From: Roseococcus microcysteis
Lineage (GTDB): Bacteria; Pseudomonadota; Alphaproteobacteria; Acetobacterales; Acetobacteraceae
Direction: 5' to 3'
Length of the DNA stretch: 64,000 bases
NCBI RefSeq assembly: GCF_014764365.1
Contig: NZ_CP061718.1
Coordinates: 620,001 to 684,000 of the forward strand
A program made the translations under genes and the position numbers. The notes under the pieces were generated by a model. That model saw only the letters and a list, made by a program, of their open reading frames with translations. It made no database searches and was not told where the DNA came from. This document shows, piece by piece, positions 20,719-30,005 of this stretch (positions within the stretch are counted from its first letter, which is position 1; every line of letters begins with the position of its first letter).

Positions 20719-21783
20719 TCAGAACAGGCGAAAACGGTCGATCCAGTCGAGATCCGGGCAGAGGATGAACTCATCGCGGCGGTCGGGCCGCATCAAGGCT
20801 CGGCGCAGCGCGACCTTCATCATCACCTCGTCGAGCAGGGCGATGGGTTCGTTCGATGCGCCGAAGGCGACCACATGGGCGAAGGTGGCGCAGCATTCGG
20901 CCAGCAGGCTGAGTGGGCTTGGCCCTGGCTGGAGCAGAAGCTGCGTCAGGTCGAAGCCGATGATCACGAAGGTGCCATGCGCCCGCAGCAGAGGCGCGTT
21001 CTCGAGCGCGAGGCGCAGCGCGCCGGGCTCGGCCAGGCGCAGCAGGTCCAGGCGCTCCAGCCCTTCCCGCTCCATCATCGGCGCGATCCCGCCCATCTCG
21101 AAATCGCGCACATGCGCCGTTGAGAGGCGGTTGCCGGCGACGTTCTCCGCCAGCGTCGCGGCCTTGCGGAGCGATGGCTCATGCGTGAGCAGCATTGCGT
21201 GGCGTGGTGCGCCCATGGCGAGCCCGAGGGTCACCACGCCGATACCGGCCTCGCTCTCCACCATGACACGCCCCTCGCCACCATCAGCCCAGGCGGCCTG
21301 CAGCAGCGCCGCATAGCGCGGGGCAAAGCCGGGAGCGCCGACGAATTCCGGATCACGGGGGTCGCCCCACAGCCGTGCCAGGCCGCCTGGAAGCACGAGT
21401 TGCCGGCTGCCGGAATGGGCATCCCGCGGCATTCGCCCATTGATCGAAGGGCTGAGCAGCAGGGCGCGGCGCATGTCCAGGAGGTTGGCATGCTGCGCTT
21501 GAAAGGCTTCCATCACCCCGGCGCCAGGGGGCTGACCGTCGCGTAGCATGAGGAGGGTGAAAACGGCCTCCTCCGTCACCTCATCATCCATCCACCCCCC
21601 CGTCTCCGGGAACCCTGCTATCGAGAGTTCCGCCATTTCCGGACTGGAGAGGATGCCTTCGCGCAGGTCGTGGAAGCTGCCCACGCCGCACCAGTTGTCG
21701 ATGGTCGCCTGGCTCTCCGGTTCGCGGCCAAGCAGTAGGCGATAGGCCCAGCGCACCATCACCGGCGTGAGATGAACTTGCAT
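20719..21783 (-). CDS. DUF4214-like plus methyltransferase-like protein of the surface-glycan locus
   Basis: 354-residue protein. The N-terminus MVRWAYRLLLGREPESQATI resembles the DUF4214 repeat ('YR..LGREPD') seen in secreted or glycan-related proteins. From about residue 150 an FkbM-like Rossmann region appears: EFVGAPGFAPRYAALLQAA, VMVESEAGIGVVTLGLAMG, LTHEPSLRKAATLAENVAGN, LDLLRLAEPGALRLALENA. A classical SAM GxGxG is not evident, so catalysis is uncertain. The ATG at 21783 was chosen as start of the conserved part; an ATG at 21909 is possible. It has no close same-strand partner; the GT4 gene lies 407 bp upstream. Confidence 0.65.
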   Translation of the reverse strand: MQVHLTPVMVRWAYRLLLGREPESQATIDNWCGVGSFHDLREGILSSPEMAELSIAGFPETGGWMDDEVTEEAVFTLLMLRDGQPPGAGVMEAFQAQHANLLDMRRALLLSPSINGRMPRDAHSGSRQLVLPGGLARLWGDPRDPEFVGAPGFAPRYAALLQAAWADGGEGRVMVESEAGIGVVTLGLAMGAPRHAMLLTHEPSLRKAATLAENVAGNRLSTAHVRDFEMGGIAPMMEREGLERLDLLRLAEPGALRLALENAPLLRAHGTFVIIGFDLTQLLLQPGPSPLSLLAECCATFAHVVAFGASNEPIALLDEVMMKVALRRALMRPDRRDEFILCPDLDWIDRFRLF

Positions 21784-22190
21784 GCTTCTGAAACTGCTGC
21801 CCCGCTTCGGTGGATGCGATGTGATGTGTGGCGAGTCCTGGAAAGCCCTTCGCGGTGCGGCGTCATTCAGACGCACGGTCGGAACTTGCCACCTCGACCA
21901 TGCGTTCAAAATGCGATGCGCGACACCACTATTCCGAATGAATTTTACCAGAACATATCAAAAATACAAAAATGACTGAAGTCCTTGAGTGGACTTCCCA
22001 AAGGACCTGCCGTTACAGCCTGGCCGGTCGTCCTCCATGAACCGAAGCGGAATGGGAAGAACGTCAGCCAATTCCCTGCTTGACTGTCATGCCTGACCAT
22101 TCCGCTCCAGCTCGGGAGAGATTTCCCGCAACCTCACCGGCATCTGTACAAGCAAGCTGAAACTATCGGGCACGGTTCTCTCACGCAAGC
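21784..22190. other. 407-bp AT-richer intergenic stretch
   Basis: Clearly less GC-rich than its surroundings, especially at 21890-21985. It holds the upstream region of the methyltransferase-like gene and the terminator for the glycosyltransferase transcript. No gene is seen. Confidence 0.6.
21978..21997 (-). terminator. Rho-independent terminator for the glycosyltransferase transcript
   Basis: Perfect 7-bp stem GAAGTCC/GGACTTC with a 6-nt loop. Read on the minus strand, it is followed within a few bases by a T-rich tract (ATTTTTGTATTTTT). It lies about 195 nt after the stop of the minus-strand GT4 gene. Confidence 0.7.
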
Positions 22191-23501
22191 TCAGCTGACA
22201 GCCTCTTGTTGCTGGCGGAAAGGCGCGCGGGCGGCCGTGGGCGCATAGGCTTCGGCAAGCCCCGCCAGGAAGGTGTCCCGGTCAATGACATCTTCCACCG
22301 AGGCGGCGAACTGCGCCCGCACCGTGGATTTGGACGCGTATTCCAACGTCTCGGCCAGGTCGGTGGCGGAGTTGCGGCGGAAATGCAGACCGTCGCGTCC
22401 GGGCGTGACCTTCTCGGCCATGCCGCCGATGTCCGAGACGATGAGCGGCGTACCGGCGCGGCGCGCCTCCTGGATGACCACGGGGGAATTCTCCCACCAG
22501 ATGGAGGGCACGACGACCCACCCGACCGATCGCATCAACGGGATCACGTCGCTGGATTCATAACGTCCGGCAAAGATCACGGATTGGCCGAGCGCTTCGA
22601 TGACGGGCGCCAAGTTGGGGAACAGGCGCAGCACATCGGCCTGTTCGGCCCCGAAGACGAGCAGCAATGGGCTGGTACCGGCCTTGCGGCCGGCCTTCGG
22701 CAGCAGGGCCATGGCGCGCAGCAGCACGTCGAGCCCCTTGAAGGCGGTGGGTTGGCCGAAGAAGGCGAAGCGATGCGAATTCGTCCCGCTGGGCTTGGGG
22801 CGCGGCAGGGCCAGCATGTCGTCGCCCAGATAGTTTTCCAGCACCGAGCCGCGATTGTGCAAGCCCCAGTCCAGGTATCGCGCCTGCAGGAATTCGGAGC
22901 AGTAGATCAGGTGGTCCATGCACTGCAGGCCCTTCAGCATGTAGGCCTTGCGCAGCACCAGCGCATCAATGCCCTCCGACGGAAAGCAGGAGAGACAGCG
23001 CACCGCCGACTGCGTGTTGCACAACTCGCGACCTCGCGTCTTGATCATCTGACCATGGTGCAGACATATCGCCAGCATTTCATGCAGGGTCATGACGAAA
23101 TGAGCGTCTGGCCGCGCCTCCACAAGATCGGCGATCATGTCCATGCCGAGCCGCCAGTAATGGTGGAAATGGTACACATCCACCTGGAGCCCGGCCAGGA
23201 AACGCACCAGCGCCCGCCTCTGATCCGCATCCTCCCAGTACAGCCGGTCCTCGGTCATCCGGTCGGTGGTGATGAGGTGTTCGCCCTCGGCATAGGGCAT
23301 GACGACGGGCAGCGGCGGCAGGCCGGCCTTTGTCCCCGCGGGGCGCAGATCGGCGGCGGCCACGAAGGTGGTGTTCCAGCCCGCCCCTCGCATCGTCTGG
23401 TAGTGCCGATACGCCGCGATCTCGCCACCGCCCTTCGAGAAATCCGGATGGGCATGGGAAAGGACGCAGACCGAGGGCCGCGTCAGGGATACGCCGCTCA
23501 T
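22191..23501 (-). CDS. GT4-type glycosyltransferase
   Basis: 436-residue GT-B fold enzyme predicted to add a sugar to a surface glycan in the cytoplasm. The N-domain begins SVCVLSHAHPDFSKGGGEIA and contains VYHFHHYWRLG and a cysteine-containing insert (CNTQSAVRCLSCFPSEG). The C-domain has FAFFGQPTAFKGLDVLLRAM, a G-rich start of the donor site, and the E-x7-E-like segment PSIWWENSPVVIQEARRAGTP, typical of GT4. It overlaps the 515-residue gene upstream by ATGA. The ligated sugar cannot be inferred. Confidence 0.88.
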   Translation of the reverse strand: MSGVSLTRPSVCVLSHAHPDFSKGGGEIAAYRHYQTMRGAGWNTTFVAAADLRPAGTKAGLPPLPVVMPYAEGEHLITTDRMTEDRLYWEDADQRRALVRFLAGLQVDVYHFHHYWRLGMDMIADLVEARPDAHFVMTLHEMLAICLHHGQMIKTRGRELCNTQSAVRCLSCFPSEGIDALVLRKAYMLKGLQCMDHLIYCSEFLQARYLDWGLHNRGSVLENYLGDDMLALPRPKPSGTNSHRFAFFGQPTAFKGLDVLLRAMALLPKAGRKAGTSPLLLVFGAEQADVLRLFPNLAPVIEALGQSVIFAGRYESSDVIPLMRSVGWVVVPSIWWENSPVVIQEARRAGTPLIVSDIGGMAEKVTPGRDGLHFRRNSATDLAETLEYASKSTVRAQFAASVEDVIDRDTFLAGLAEAYAPTAARAPFRQQQEAVS

Positions 23502-25045
23502 GCTTCGATCTCCAGGACCGTCAGGGCAGGTTCAGGGCTGACTCCCGATGACGACACCGCCAGGACGTCCCGCCAGATCACTTCCAGATGCTCGTTCACC
23601 AGTTCCGCGGCCAGCGAGGTCCGCCAGTCATGGGCAACCGGCAGCCAGGGCAGGTTCGGATCGCGCAGCATCGCCCCATAGCGCGTGAGGGTCTCGCCCA
23701 GAGCCCTGGTTGGCCCGGCGAGCGAATGCAGCAGCAGAAGGTATGCCAGACCCCCCACCCGGACCTGCCGCAACAGGCCGGACACCCCGCCCTCGATGGC
23801 GGCGGCGGCCAGGGAGGGCACATCAACGGCGACGAGATTGGTCGGTCCGACCTCCGCCACCCGCGCAAGGATGGCGCCACCCTCGCGTGCCACGACGGCG
23901 GACAGGCGGCCACGCCGGTTGAAGATCTGGGCTGCGGTCTCCGCGGCCTCTCCCAGCACCATGAGCCGGCTGGCGCCGGACTCCAGCTCCGGAGCGAGCA
24001 GATGCAGGAGACGGCATGCGCTCACGTCTTCCACGCCGACCAGCGCGAGTTCGGGCAACTCCAGCATCGGGAAGGAGGGCGTACCCGCCGCCCTCTCCTG
24101 CTCCGCCTCGATCAGGGCGGTGACGAGGGCGATGCGCCGCTCGGCCACATCGGCAATGAGGGTTGTCTGACCGGTCTGGCCGGCCAGGGCGGAACTGAGC
24201 ATGTCCAGGAAGGCTGGAACCGACTCGACGCGGGGCTGGCAGCGCAGCCAGACGCGTTCATCGTCGAAGGTGATCTGCACCAGGAGATCCACGCCGCGCA
24301 GCCTCGCGACATGCTCCCATTGCATTCTGCCATAGAAGGCGCTGGCCCCAGGGACATGCCGCGTCAGGACATCGTGAAACGGCATCAGCGAAATCTCGTC
24401 CGGCCCGCCATCGTCGCTGCGCAAGCGCGCGATGGCAACGGCGTCTATGCGGACGGTGCTGCGCGACCGCCCGATGAAGCGCAGGTCCAGGGCGACCTCG
24501 CCCGCCGGGGAGCAGGAGCATGCCACCTGCGCGACGATGCCGAAATTCTCGGCCTCCCCCTGGACTACGGGCAAATGCGCCATCCATCCGGCGAAGGCCC
24601 CAAAAGGGCGATACTGATATTGCAGCAGCGGCAAAAGTTCAGGCTGCCCGATGCACTCCCTCAGCAGGTCGAAGGTCACACCCCAGTCACGCACCTCGTT
24701 CGCGGCGAAGAGATCTGTCGTGGCCGGCGCGTCCAGATTGACGGACGCCACCTCATCGCCCGCGGTCACCGTCATGATCAGGCCACGCGCCGCATGCGGC
24801 AGCGCGACGATGATCGAGAAACCCCCCACCGTGGCGGCGCCAGGGTCCTCCGGAACCACGTCCGCGCGGGCGTGACGGGAAATGTGGCAAATCCGGCAGG
24901 CGCGGCCATCGGGCGTCGAGAAGCCGAGGCTGACGGGGACACCCCGCGGCGTCATGTGCCAGCCATAGACCACCCGCTTCGACGCACCGAGCGCGGCCAC
25001 ACAATCAATTCCTAGTTGAAAATTTTCATCGAAAGAACGAAACAT
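23498..25045 (-). CDS. Unrecognised 515-residue protein coupled to a glycosyltransferase
   Basis: Large cytosolic-looking protein without a known catalytic motif. The N-terminal 110 residues (CVAALGASKRVVYGWHMTP, GGFSIIVALPHA) resemble the 'GW' accessory domain found at the ends of many Rhizobiales/Acetobacteraceae glycosyltransferases. The C-terminal half (from about 330) is Rossmann-like: LPELALVGVEDVSACRLLHL, SRLMVLGEAAETA, ILARVAEVGPTNLVAVDVPS. The ATG at 25045 has GGGAG a few bases upstream; a GTG at 25057 is an alternative. It precedes and overlaps the GT4 gene, so the two probably act together in glycan assembly. Function unknown. Confidence 0.65.
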   Translation of the reverse strand: MFRSFDENFQLGIDCVAALGASKRVVYGWHMTPRGVPVSLGFSTPDGRACRICHISRHARADVVPEDPGAATVGGFSIIVALPHAARGLIMTVTAGDEVASVNLDAPATTDLFAANEVRDWGVTFDLLRECIGQPELLPLLQYQYRPFGAFAGWMAHLPVVQGEAENFGIVAQVACSCSPAGEVALDLRFIGRSRSTVRIDAVAIARLRSDDGGPDEISLMPFHDVLTRHVPGASAFYGRMQWEHVARLRGVDLLVQITFDDERVWLRCQPRVESVPAFLDMLSSALAGQTGQTTLIADVAERRIALVTALIEAEQERAAGTPSFPMLELPELALVGVEDVSACRLLHLLAPELESGASRLMVLGEAAETAAQIFNRRGRLSAVVAREGGAILARVAEVGPTNLVAVDVPSLAAAAIEGGVSGLLRQVRVGGLAYLLLLHSLAGPTRALGETLTRYGAMLRDPNLPWLPVAHDWRTSLAAELVNEHLEVIWRDVLAVSSSGVSPEPALTVLEIEA

Positions 25046-25243
25046 TTGCTCTCCCACGCGGCGACCTACCGAGGCGGTAAATTTGACGATCCCAAATGAT
25101 GTTTACCGTAATTTTCCCGACCAGAAAAGTGTTTTGACTACGTTATGCAACGCTTCGCGCCCCTACTCGGCTTTGGCGCGAGCGGGTGTGACGATCCCGC
25201 ATGCACAGATTTTCATGGCGTACCCTATTGACTTCACTCATCA

Positions 25244-25263
25244 TACTGTAGCTACCTACAGTA
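25244..25263 (+). promoter_or_regulatory. Perfect 8-bp stem-loop directly before the Shine-Dalgarno of the GWIY-domain gene
   Basis: TACTGTAG (25244-25251), CTAC loop, CTACAGTA (25256-25263). It sits 5 bp before a strong AGGAGG (25269-25274) and the ATG at 25279. TTGACT at 25228-25233 could be a -35 element. It could be an operator or a 5'-end hairpin in the mRNA. The surrounding 233-bp divergent gap is AT-richer than the genome. Confidence 0.5.
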
Positions 25264-25278
25264 GCAATAGGAGGTCCC

Positions 25279-26193
25279 ATGCTCAGAGGCGCAATTGAAA
25301 AAGTTCAGGGCAACACTGTTGGTGGATGGATCTACTCTCCGTCGGTTGACCTGAGGGGATTGACCGTCCTTGCCTTCGTGGACTCGCTGTGTGTCGGCGG
25401 GGGCAAGGTCGAAATCAAGCGTAACGATCTGGCCGAAGCCGGCCTGGACGATGGTCGGTTCGGGTTTTCCTTCCCCGTCACCCTTGCGGATCCAGCGGAT
25501 GGCAAGCGGCTCATCGTCAAGCTCGAAGGCAGCGACGCCCTCCTGGTGCAGGCGACGAGCCGGATCGTCGGTGCCGCCGGGCCGGCCCCCAAGCTGCCTC
25601 AGGGGGCGCTTGCGATGACGCTTGAGACTTTGCAATGGATGCAGGGCCGCGGCTGGCTTTCCCAGTCGGACTACGACTTCCTGCGCTTCTTCCGGCAGCT
25701 TGGGGTTTATGATCGCACGCTGACCATCCCGGTTGAGCGTCCCGACCGGCTCGAGGCAGATGTGCGCGACCCGGCCCATGCGGTTGGCGAGTTGATGGGC
25801 CTCATGAATCTGGGCAGCGTCGAGACGGTCAGGGTGAACCTTCCCAGCACGGGTGACGTCGTCGCCTTCCTGAAGAAGCAAGGCACCCTGCCCTCCGTCA
25901 TCGCCCTTTGGGCGCGGGAGCGAGCTCGTCTGGATATCGTTGAAGGTTCCCACCTGCAGGCGGATCGTGCCTCTTCGAAGGCGTCCGTCGAATATGCGCT
26001 GGGTCCCGACCGGCTGCTGTTCATTGACGCGCGATGCACCTTCGGCGAGCAGATGCTGCCGCCCCCGCCGAGCGGCATCGAGGTCTTCATGAATGCGGCG
26101 GAGGTTTCCCCCGAGGCCATTGCACCGTTCAAGACGGAATCGGCCGAGATGCCCAAGAGCCCCATGCGGGCCTCGGCCGGCGCCCGGAGGTAA
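25279..26193 (+). CDS. Unrecognised protein with N-terminal GWIY domain (paralogue of 33057-33920)
   Basis: 304 residues. The first about 95 residues (GAIEKVQGNTVGGWIYSP, DLAEAGLDDGRFGFSFPV, VKLEGSDALLVQA) form a beta-rich domain that matches the N-terminus of the protein at 33057-33920 at about 50 of 91 positions by eye. The same pattern ('GW..D', 'DL..AG.GDG..GF') is familiar as a domain next to alphaproteobacterial glycosyltransferases. The remainder has no recognised motif and the two paralogues diverge there. No signal peptide. It has a strong AGGAGG site, stands alone ahead of rfbBACD, and is divergent from the 515-residue gene. Confidence 0.65.
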   Translation: MLRGAIEKVQGNTVGGWIYSPSVDLRGLTVLAFVDSLCVGGGKVEIKRNDLAEAGLDDGRFGFSFPVTLADPADGKRLIVKLEGSDALLVQATSRIVGAAGPAPKLPQGALAMTLETLQWMQGRGWLSQSDYDFLRFFRQLGVYDRTLTIPVERPDRLEADVRDPAHAVGELMGLMNLGSVETVRVNLPSTGDVVAFLKKQGTLPSVIALWARERARLDIVEGSHLQADRASSKASVEYALGPDRLLFIDARCTFGEQMLPPPPSGIEVFMNAAEVSPEAIAPFKTESAEMPKSPMRASAGARR

Positions 26194-26409
26194 GGCGCTT
26201 CTCACGACCGGGATCGAGACGCCAGTCACGCGGACAATGCCGGGACACGACGGCATTGCCCGCATCCGGCCAAGGGCCGCGGGCGCCTCGCTGTATGGCT
26301 CACCGCATAGCGGCAACACCCAGGACCGCCCGTGCCCGCCCCCCCGACCCGGCCTTGTTTTCTCCCACGCCGGATGCGAATGATCTCGGAGTAAACGGGA
26401 TCGTATGCG

Positions 26410-27465
26410 GTGACAATTTTACTGACAGGTGGCTTTGGCTTCATCGGTTCAGCCGTTGTCCGCCATATTCTTGCCACTTCGGACGAGACGGTCGTCAATG
26501 TTGACAAGATGACCTACGCGGCAAGTCCTGCCGCCCTCGCCATGCACGCGGGTGACCCCCGATGCATCCATATCCAGGCCGATATCTGCGACATCGAGGC
26601 GATGCGGATGGTGTTCCGCACCCACAGCCCCAGCCACGTGATGCACTTGGCCGCGGAAAGCCATGTGGACCGCTCGATCGACGGTCCGGCGGAGTTCGTC
26701 CGCACGAACGTCGTGGGGACGCAAGTGCTGCTGGAAGCCGCCCGCGAACACTGGGCGGCGCTGCCTGAGCCGGCGAAGTCCGCCTTCCGCTTCCACCATG
26801 TCTCCACCGACGAGGTGTTCGGCTCGCTCTATCCCGGCGACCCGCCCTTCACGCCGGAAACGCCCTATGACCCGCGCAGCCCCTACAGCGCGTCGAAGGC
26901 TGCGTCCGACCACCTGGTGCGGGCCTGGAAGCACACCTACGGCTTTCCCTCCTTCGTCTCCAACACCACGAACAACTACGGCCCCTGGCAATTCCCCGAG
27001 AAGCTTATCCCGCTCGTCACGCTGAACGCGCTGGAGGGCCGGCCGCTGCCCGTCTACGGCAAGGGCGACAACATCCGTGACTGGCTCCATGTCGAGGACC
27101 ACGCCGAGGCGCTGGTGCTTGCCCTGATGCGGGGCACGCCGGGTGCCACCTATTGCATCGGACCGCGCCAGGAACGCACCAACCTCGAAGTGGTGCGCGC
27201 GATCTGCGCGACCCTCGATCGCCTGCGGCCCGACGCCGCCGGTCCGCGCGAGCGGCTGATCACCTATGTGAAGGATCGGCCGGGCCACGATTTCCGCTAC
27301 GCGATGGACCCCTCCGGTGCCGAAGCGGCGCTGGGCTGGAAGCCTCGCTATGATTTCGAAACGGGTCTCGAGCATACGATCCGCTGGTACCTGGACAACG
27401 AGGCGTGGTGGCGGCCGATCCGTGACAAGGCCTATGCGGGCCAGCGCCTGGGAGTGAAGGCATGA
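26410..27465 (+). CDS. rfbB: dTDP-glucose 4,6-dehydratase
   Basis: 351-residue NAD+-dependent enzyme for the second step of dTDP-L-rhamnose synthesis. It has the NAD motif [31 protein letters not shown], the active-site segment STDEVFGSL (Asp/Glu acid-base pair) and [11 protein letters not shown] (YxxxK). The start is a GTG at 26410; the nearby ATG at 26405 is out of frame and stops at once. It is first of the compact rfbBACD operon, overlapping rfbA by ATGA. Confidence 0.96.
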   Translation: MTILLTGGFGFIGSAVVRHILATSDETVVNVDKMTYAASPAALAMHAGDPRCIHIQADICDIEAMRMVFRTHSPSHVMHLAAESHVDRSIDGPAEFVRTNVVGTQVLLEAAREHWAALPEPAKSAFRFHHVSTDEVFGSLYPGDPPFTPETPYDPRSPYSASKAASDHLVRAWKHTYGFPSFVSNTTNNYGPWQFPEKLIPLVTLNALEGRPLPVYGKGDNIRDWLHVEDHAEALVLALMRGTPGATYCIGPRQERTNLEVVRAICATLDRLRPDAAGPRERLITYVKDRPGHDFRYAMDPSGAEAALGWKPRYDFETGLEHTIRWYLDNEAWWRPIRDKAYAGQRLGVKA

Positions 27466-28346
27466 AGGGCATCATCCTCGCCGGGGGATCCGGCACGCGG
27501 CTGCACCCGATGACCTTGGCGGCGTCGAAGCAGTTGCTGCCGGTCTATGACAAGCCGATGGTCTACTATCCGCTGGGCACGCTGATGCTGGCCGGCATCC
27601 GTGACATCCTGGTGATCTCGACGCCGCAGGATCTGCCGGCTTTTCAACGCCTGCTCGGCGACGGCAGTGCCTTCGGCATCACATTGTCCTATGCCGAGCA
27701 GCCCTCCCCCGACGGTCTCGCCCAGGCCTTCCTGATCGGCGAGGATTTCATCGGCGGCGAGCCCTGCGCCCTGGCGCTCGGCGACAACATCATCTACGGC
27801 GAGGGCCTGTCGCGGATGCTGCTCAGCGCCGGCAACCGGGCGCAGAACGGGGTCGCGACGGTCTTCGGCTACCGCGTCGTCGACCCGGAGCGATACGGCG
27901 TTGCCGAGTTCGACGCCACCGGCCGCGTCACCTCCATCGAGGAGAAGCCGAGCAAGCCCAAATCCGACTGGGCGGTGATCGGGCTTTACTTCTACGACCG
28001 GCGCGTGGTGGAGATGGCGAAGCAGGTGCGCCCCTCGGCGCGCGGCGAGCTCGAGATCACGGATCTCAACCTGCTCTACATGCAGGACGGGGCGCTTGCA
28101 TGCGAGCAGCTTGGCCGGGGCTTCGCTTGGCTCGATGCCGGCACGCCGGCCAGCATGCTGCAGGCCGCGACCTTCGTGCAGACCGTGCAGGAGCGGCAGG
28201 GCCTGTTCGTCTCGGCGCCGGAGGAAATCGGCTTCCGCCGCGGCTTCCTCTCCGCGGAAGAACTGCGCACGCGCGGCGAGGCGCTCGGCAAGACCGCCTA
28301 TGGCCGCTACCTGATCGACGTCGCGAACGGATCGCACCCCGAATGA
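27462..28346 (+). CDS. rfbA: Glucose-1-phosphate thymidylyltransferase
   Basis: 294-residue nucleotidyltransferase making dTDP-glucose from glucose-1-phosphate and dTTP, the first step of the rhamnose pathway. The signature [17 protein letters not shown] is N-terminal, followed by [30 protein letters not shown] and [12 protein letters not shown]. Length is standard (about 290). It overlaps rfbB and rfbC by 4 bp each, indicating coupled translation. Confidence 0.96.
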   Translation: MKGIILAGGSGTRLHPMTLAASKQLLPVYDKPMVYYPLGTLMLAGIRDILVISTPQDLPAFQRLLGDGSAFGITLSYAEQPSPDGLAQAFLIGEDFIGGEPCALALGDNIIYGEGLSRMLLSAGNRAQNGVATVFGYRVVDPERYGVAEFDATGRVTSIEEKPSKPKSDWAVIGLYFYDRRVVEMAKQVRPSARGELEITDLNLLYMQDGALACEQLGRGFAWLDAGTPASMLQAATFVQTVQERQGLFVSAPEEIGFRRGFLSAEELRTRGEALGKTAYGRYLIDVANGSHPE

Positions 28347-28909
28347 AGGTCACGCCGCTCGCCATCCCCGACGTGCTGCTGATCGAACCGTCCCGCTTCG
28401 GCGACGCGCGGGGATTTTTCAGCGAGGTGTGGAAGAAAAGCGCGCTCTCCGCCGCGGGGCTCGCTGTGGAGTTCGTGCAGGACAACCACTCCTTCTCGCG
28501 TGATGTCGGCGTGCTGCGGGGGCTGCATTTCCAGCGTCCCCCGCATGCGCAGGGCAAGCTGGTCCGCGTGGTGCGCGGGCGCATCCTGGATGTGGTCGTG
28601 GACATCCGCGAAGGCAGCCCGACCTACGGACAGCACGTGACGGCGGAGATTTCGGCGGCCAACTGGCGCCAGATCTGGGTGCCGCGCGGCTTCGCGCACG
28701 GCCTCATCACCCTCGAACCCGACACCGAGGTGCTCTACAAGGTGGATGGCGAGTACAACGCCGAGGCCGATGGCGGCATCGCCTGGAACGACCCCGCACT
28801 TGGCATCGAATGGCCGCTGCCAGTGGAGGGCCCTACCCTGTCCGCCAAGGACGCGAATGCGCCGCGTCTCGCGGAGGCTGGGGTCATCTTTCCGCGTGGG
28901 AGCTGGTGA
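28343..28909 (+). CDS. rfbC: dTDP-4-dehydrorhamnose 3,5-epimerase
   Basis: 188-residue cupin-fold epimerase, third step of the pathway. Family features are [33 protein letters not shown] with the catalytic histidine, [27 protein letters not shown] and the tyrosine-containing LYKVDGEYN. It overlaps rfbA (ATGA) and rfbD (TGATG). Confidence 0.95.
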   Translation: MKVTPLAIPDVLLIEPSRFGDARGFFSEVWKKSALSAAGLAVEFVQDNHSFSRDVGVLRGLHFQRPPHAQGKLVRVVRGRILDVVVDIREGSPTYGQHVTAEISAANWRQIWVPRGFAHGLITLEPDTEVLYKVDGEYNAEADGGIAWNDPALGIEWPLPVEGPTLSAKDANAPRLAEAGVIFPRGSW

Positions 28910-29805
28910 TGCGGCGAATTCTCGTCACCGGCCGCGGCGGTCAGCTTGCCACCGGCCTCGAGGCAAGCCTTCCGGCACAGGGCTTCGAGGCGTTCCTGGT
29001 CGGGCAACCTGACTTCGAGTTCGACAAGCCAGAGACCGTCCGCGCCGCCTTCGCCGCAACCCGGCCCGATGCGGTGGTGAACTGCGCCGCCTGGACCGCG
29101 GTGGACGCCGCCGAGGATGATGAACCGGGCGCCTTCCGCGCCAATGCCCTCGGCCCCGCGCTTTTGGCCGGGCTGTGCGCGGCTGCCCGGATCCCGTTGA
29201 TCCAGGTGAGCACCGACTACGTCTATGATGGCTTGAAGGGCGAGCCCTATCACGAGTCGGACTTGCCCCATCCGGTTTCCGCCTATGGCCGCACGAAGCT
29301 CGCGGGAGAATGGGCGGCGCTGGCGGGCAATCCGATGACCACCGTGCTGCGCACCGCCTGGGTCTTCTCGCCGATCGGCAGGAACTTCGTCCGGACCATG
29401 CTGGCTGTCGGCGCGCAGCGGCCGGAATTGCGCGTGGTGGCGGACCAGCATGGACATCCCACCGCGGCGCCCGACCTTGCCGACGCCATCGCCGCCATCC
29501 TGGCCCGCACCCGGGAGACCGGCTGGCGCGCCGAGTATCGCGGTGTGTTTCATGCCGTCGCGCAGGGCGCCACCACCTGGCATGCCTTCGCCGAAGCGAT
29601 CTTCGCCGCGGCGCAGCCCTTCGGCGGACCGCGACCGGTCGTGCACCCCATTGCGACGCAGGACTATCCGGTGAAGGCGACACGCCCCGCGGACGGACGC
29701 CTCGAGCTCGGCAAGCTGCACGCGACCTTCGGTGTCACCTTGCCGCCCTGGCAGGACGGATTGATGCGCGTGATCGGCGCCCTGCACCAGGTGGAGCGTT
29801 CGTGA
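28909..29805 (+). CDS. rfbD: dTDP-4-dehydrorhamnose reductase
   Basis: 298-residue NAD(P)H-dependent reductase that completes dTDP-L-rhamnose. It has the N-terminal RILVTGRGGQLATGL, VNCAAWTAVDAAEDD, STDYVYDGLKGEPYHE and YGRTKLAGE (YxxxK), with the C-terminal RPADGRLELGKL segment typical of RfbD. The ATG shares one base with the rfbC stop. It is last gene of the operon and convergent with the CMP-transferase gene. Confidence 0.95.
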   Translation: MRRILVTGRGGQLATGLEASLPAQGFEAFLVGQPDFEFDKPETVRAAFAATRPDAVVNCAAWTAVDAAEDDEPGAFRANALGPALLAGLCAAARIPLIQVSTDYVYDGLKGEPYHESDLPHPVSAYGRTKLAGEWAALAGNPMTTVLRTAWVFSPIGRNFVRTMLAVGAQRPELRVVADQHGHPTAAPDLADAIAAILARTRETGWRAEYRGVFHAVAQGATTWHAFAEAIFAAAQPFGGPRPVVHPIATQDYPVKATRPADGRLELGKLHATFGVTLPPWQDGLMRVIGALHQVERS

Positions 29806-29942
29806 GGCGCAGAATGACGCGTCAGCGGGATAATGCTGCCCTGTTTCGTTGACATCGCAGCGTATTCGCCACGGATTGGCGGAACGCTCCGATCTCTTTC
29901 CTTATTCGGGGTACGAGAGCAGCACCCGCAAAGGTGGAACTA

Positions 29943-29962
29943 GCGGAACCGTTGAGTTCCGC
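29943..29962. terminator. Stem-loop between the convergent rfbD and CMP-transferase genes
   Basis: GCGGAAC-CGTTGA-GTTCCGC gives a perfect 7-bp stem in the 200-bp convergent gap. There is no T-run on either side, so it may be a bidirectional or Rho-assisted stop. A similar imperfect hairpin lies at about 29863-29884. Confidence 0.4.
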
Positions 29963-30005
29963 CCTCCACAATAGCTGGAGCAGGCATATCGCACCCCGCG
30001 GCAGA

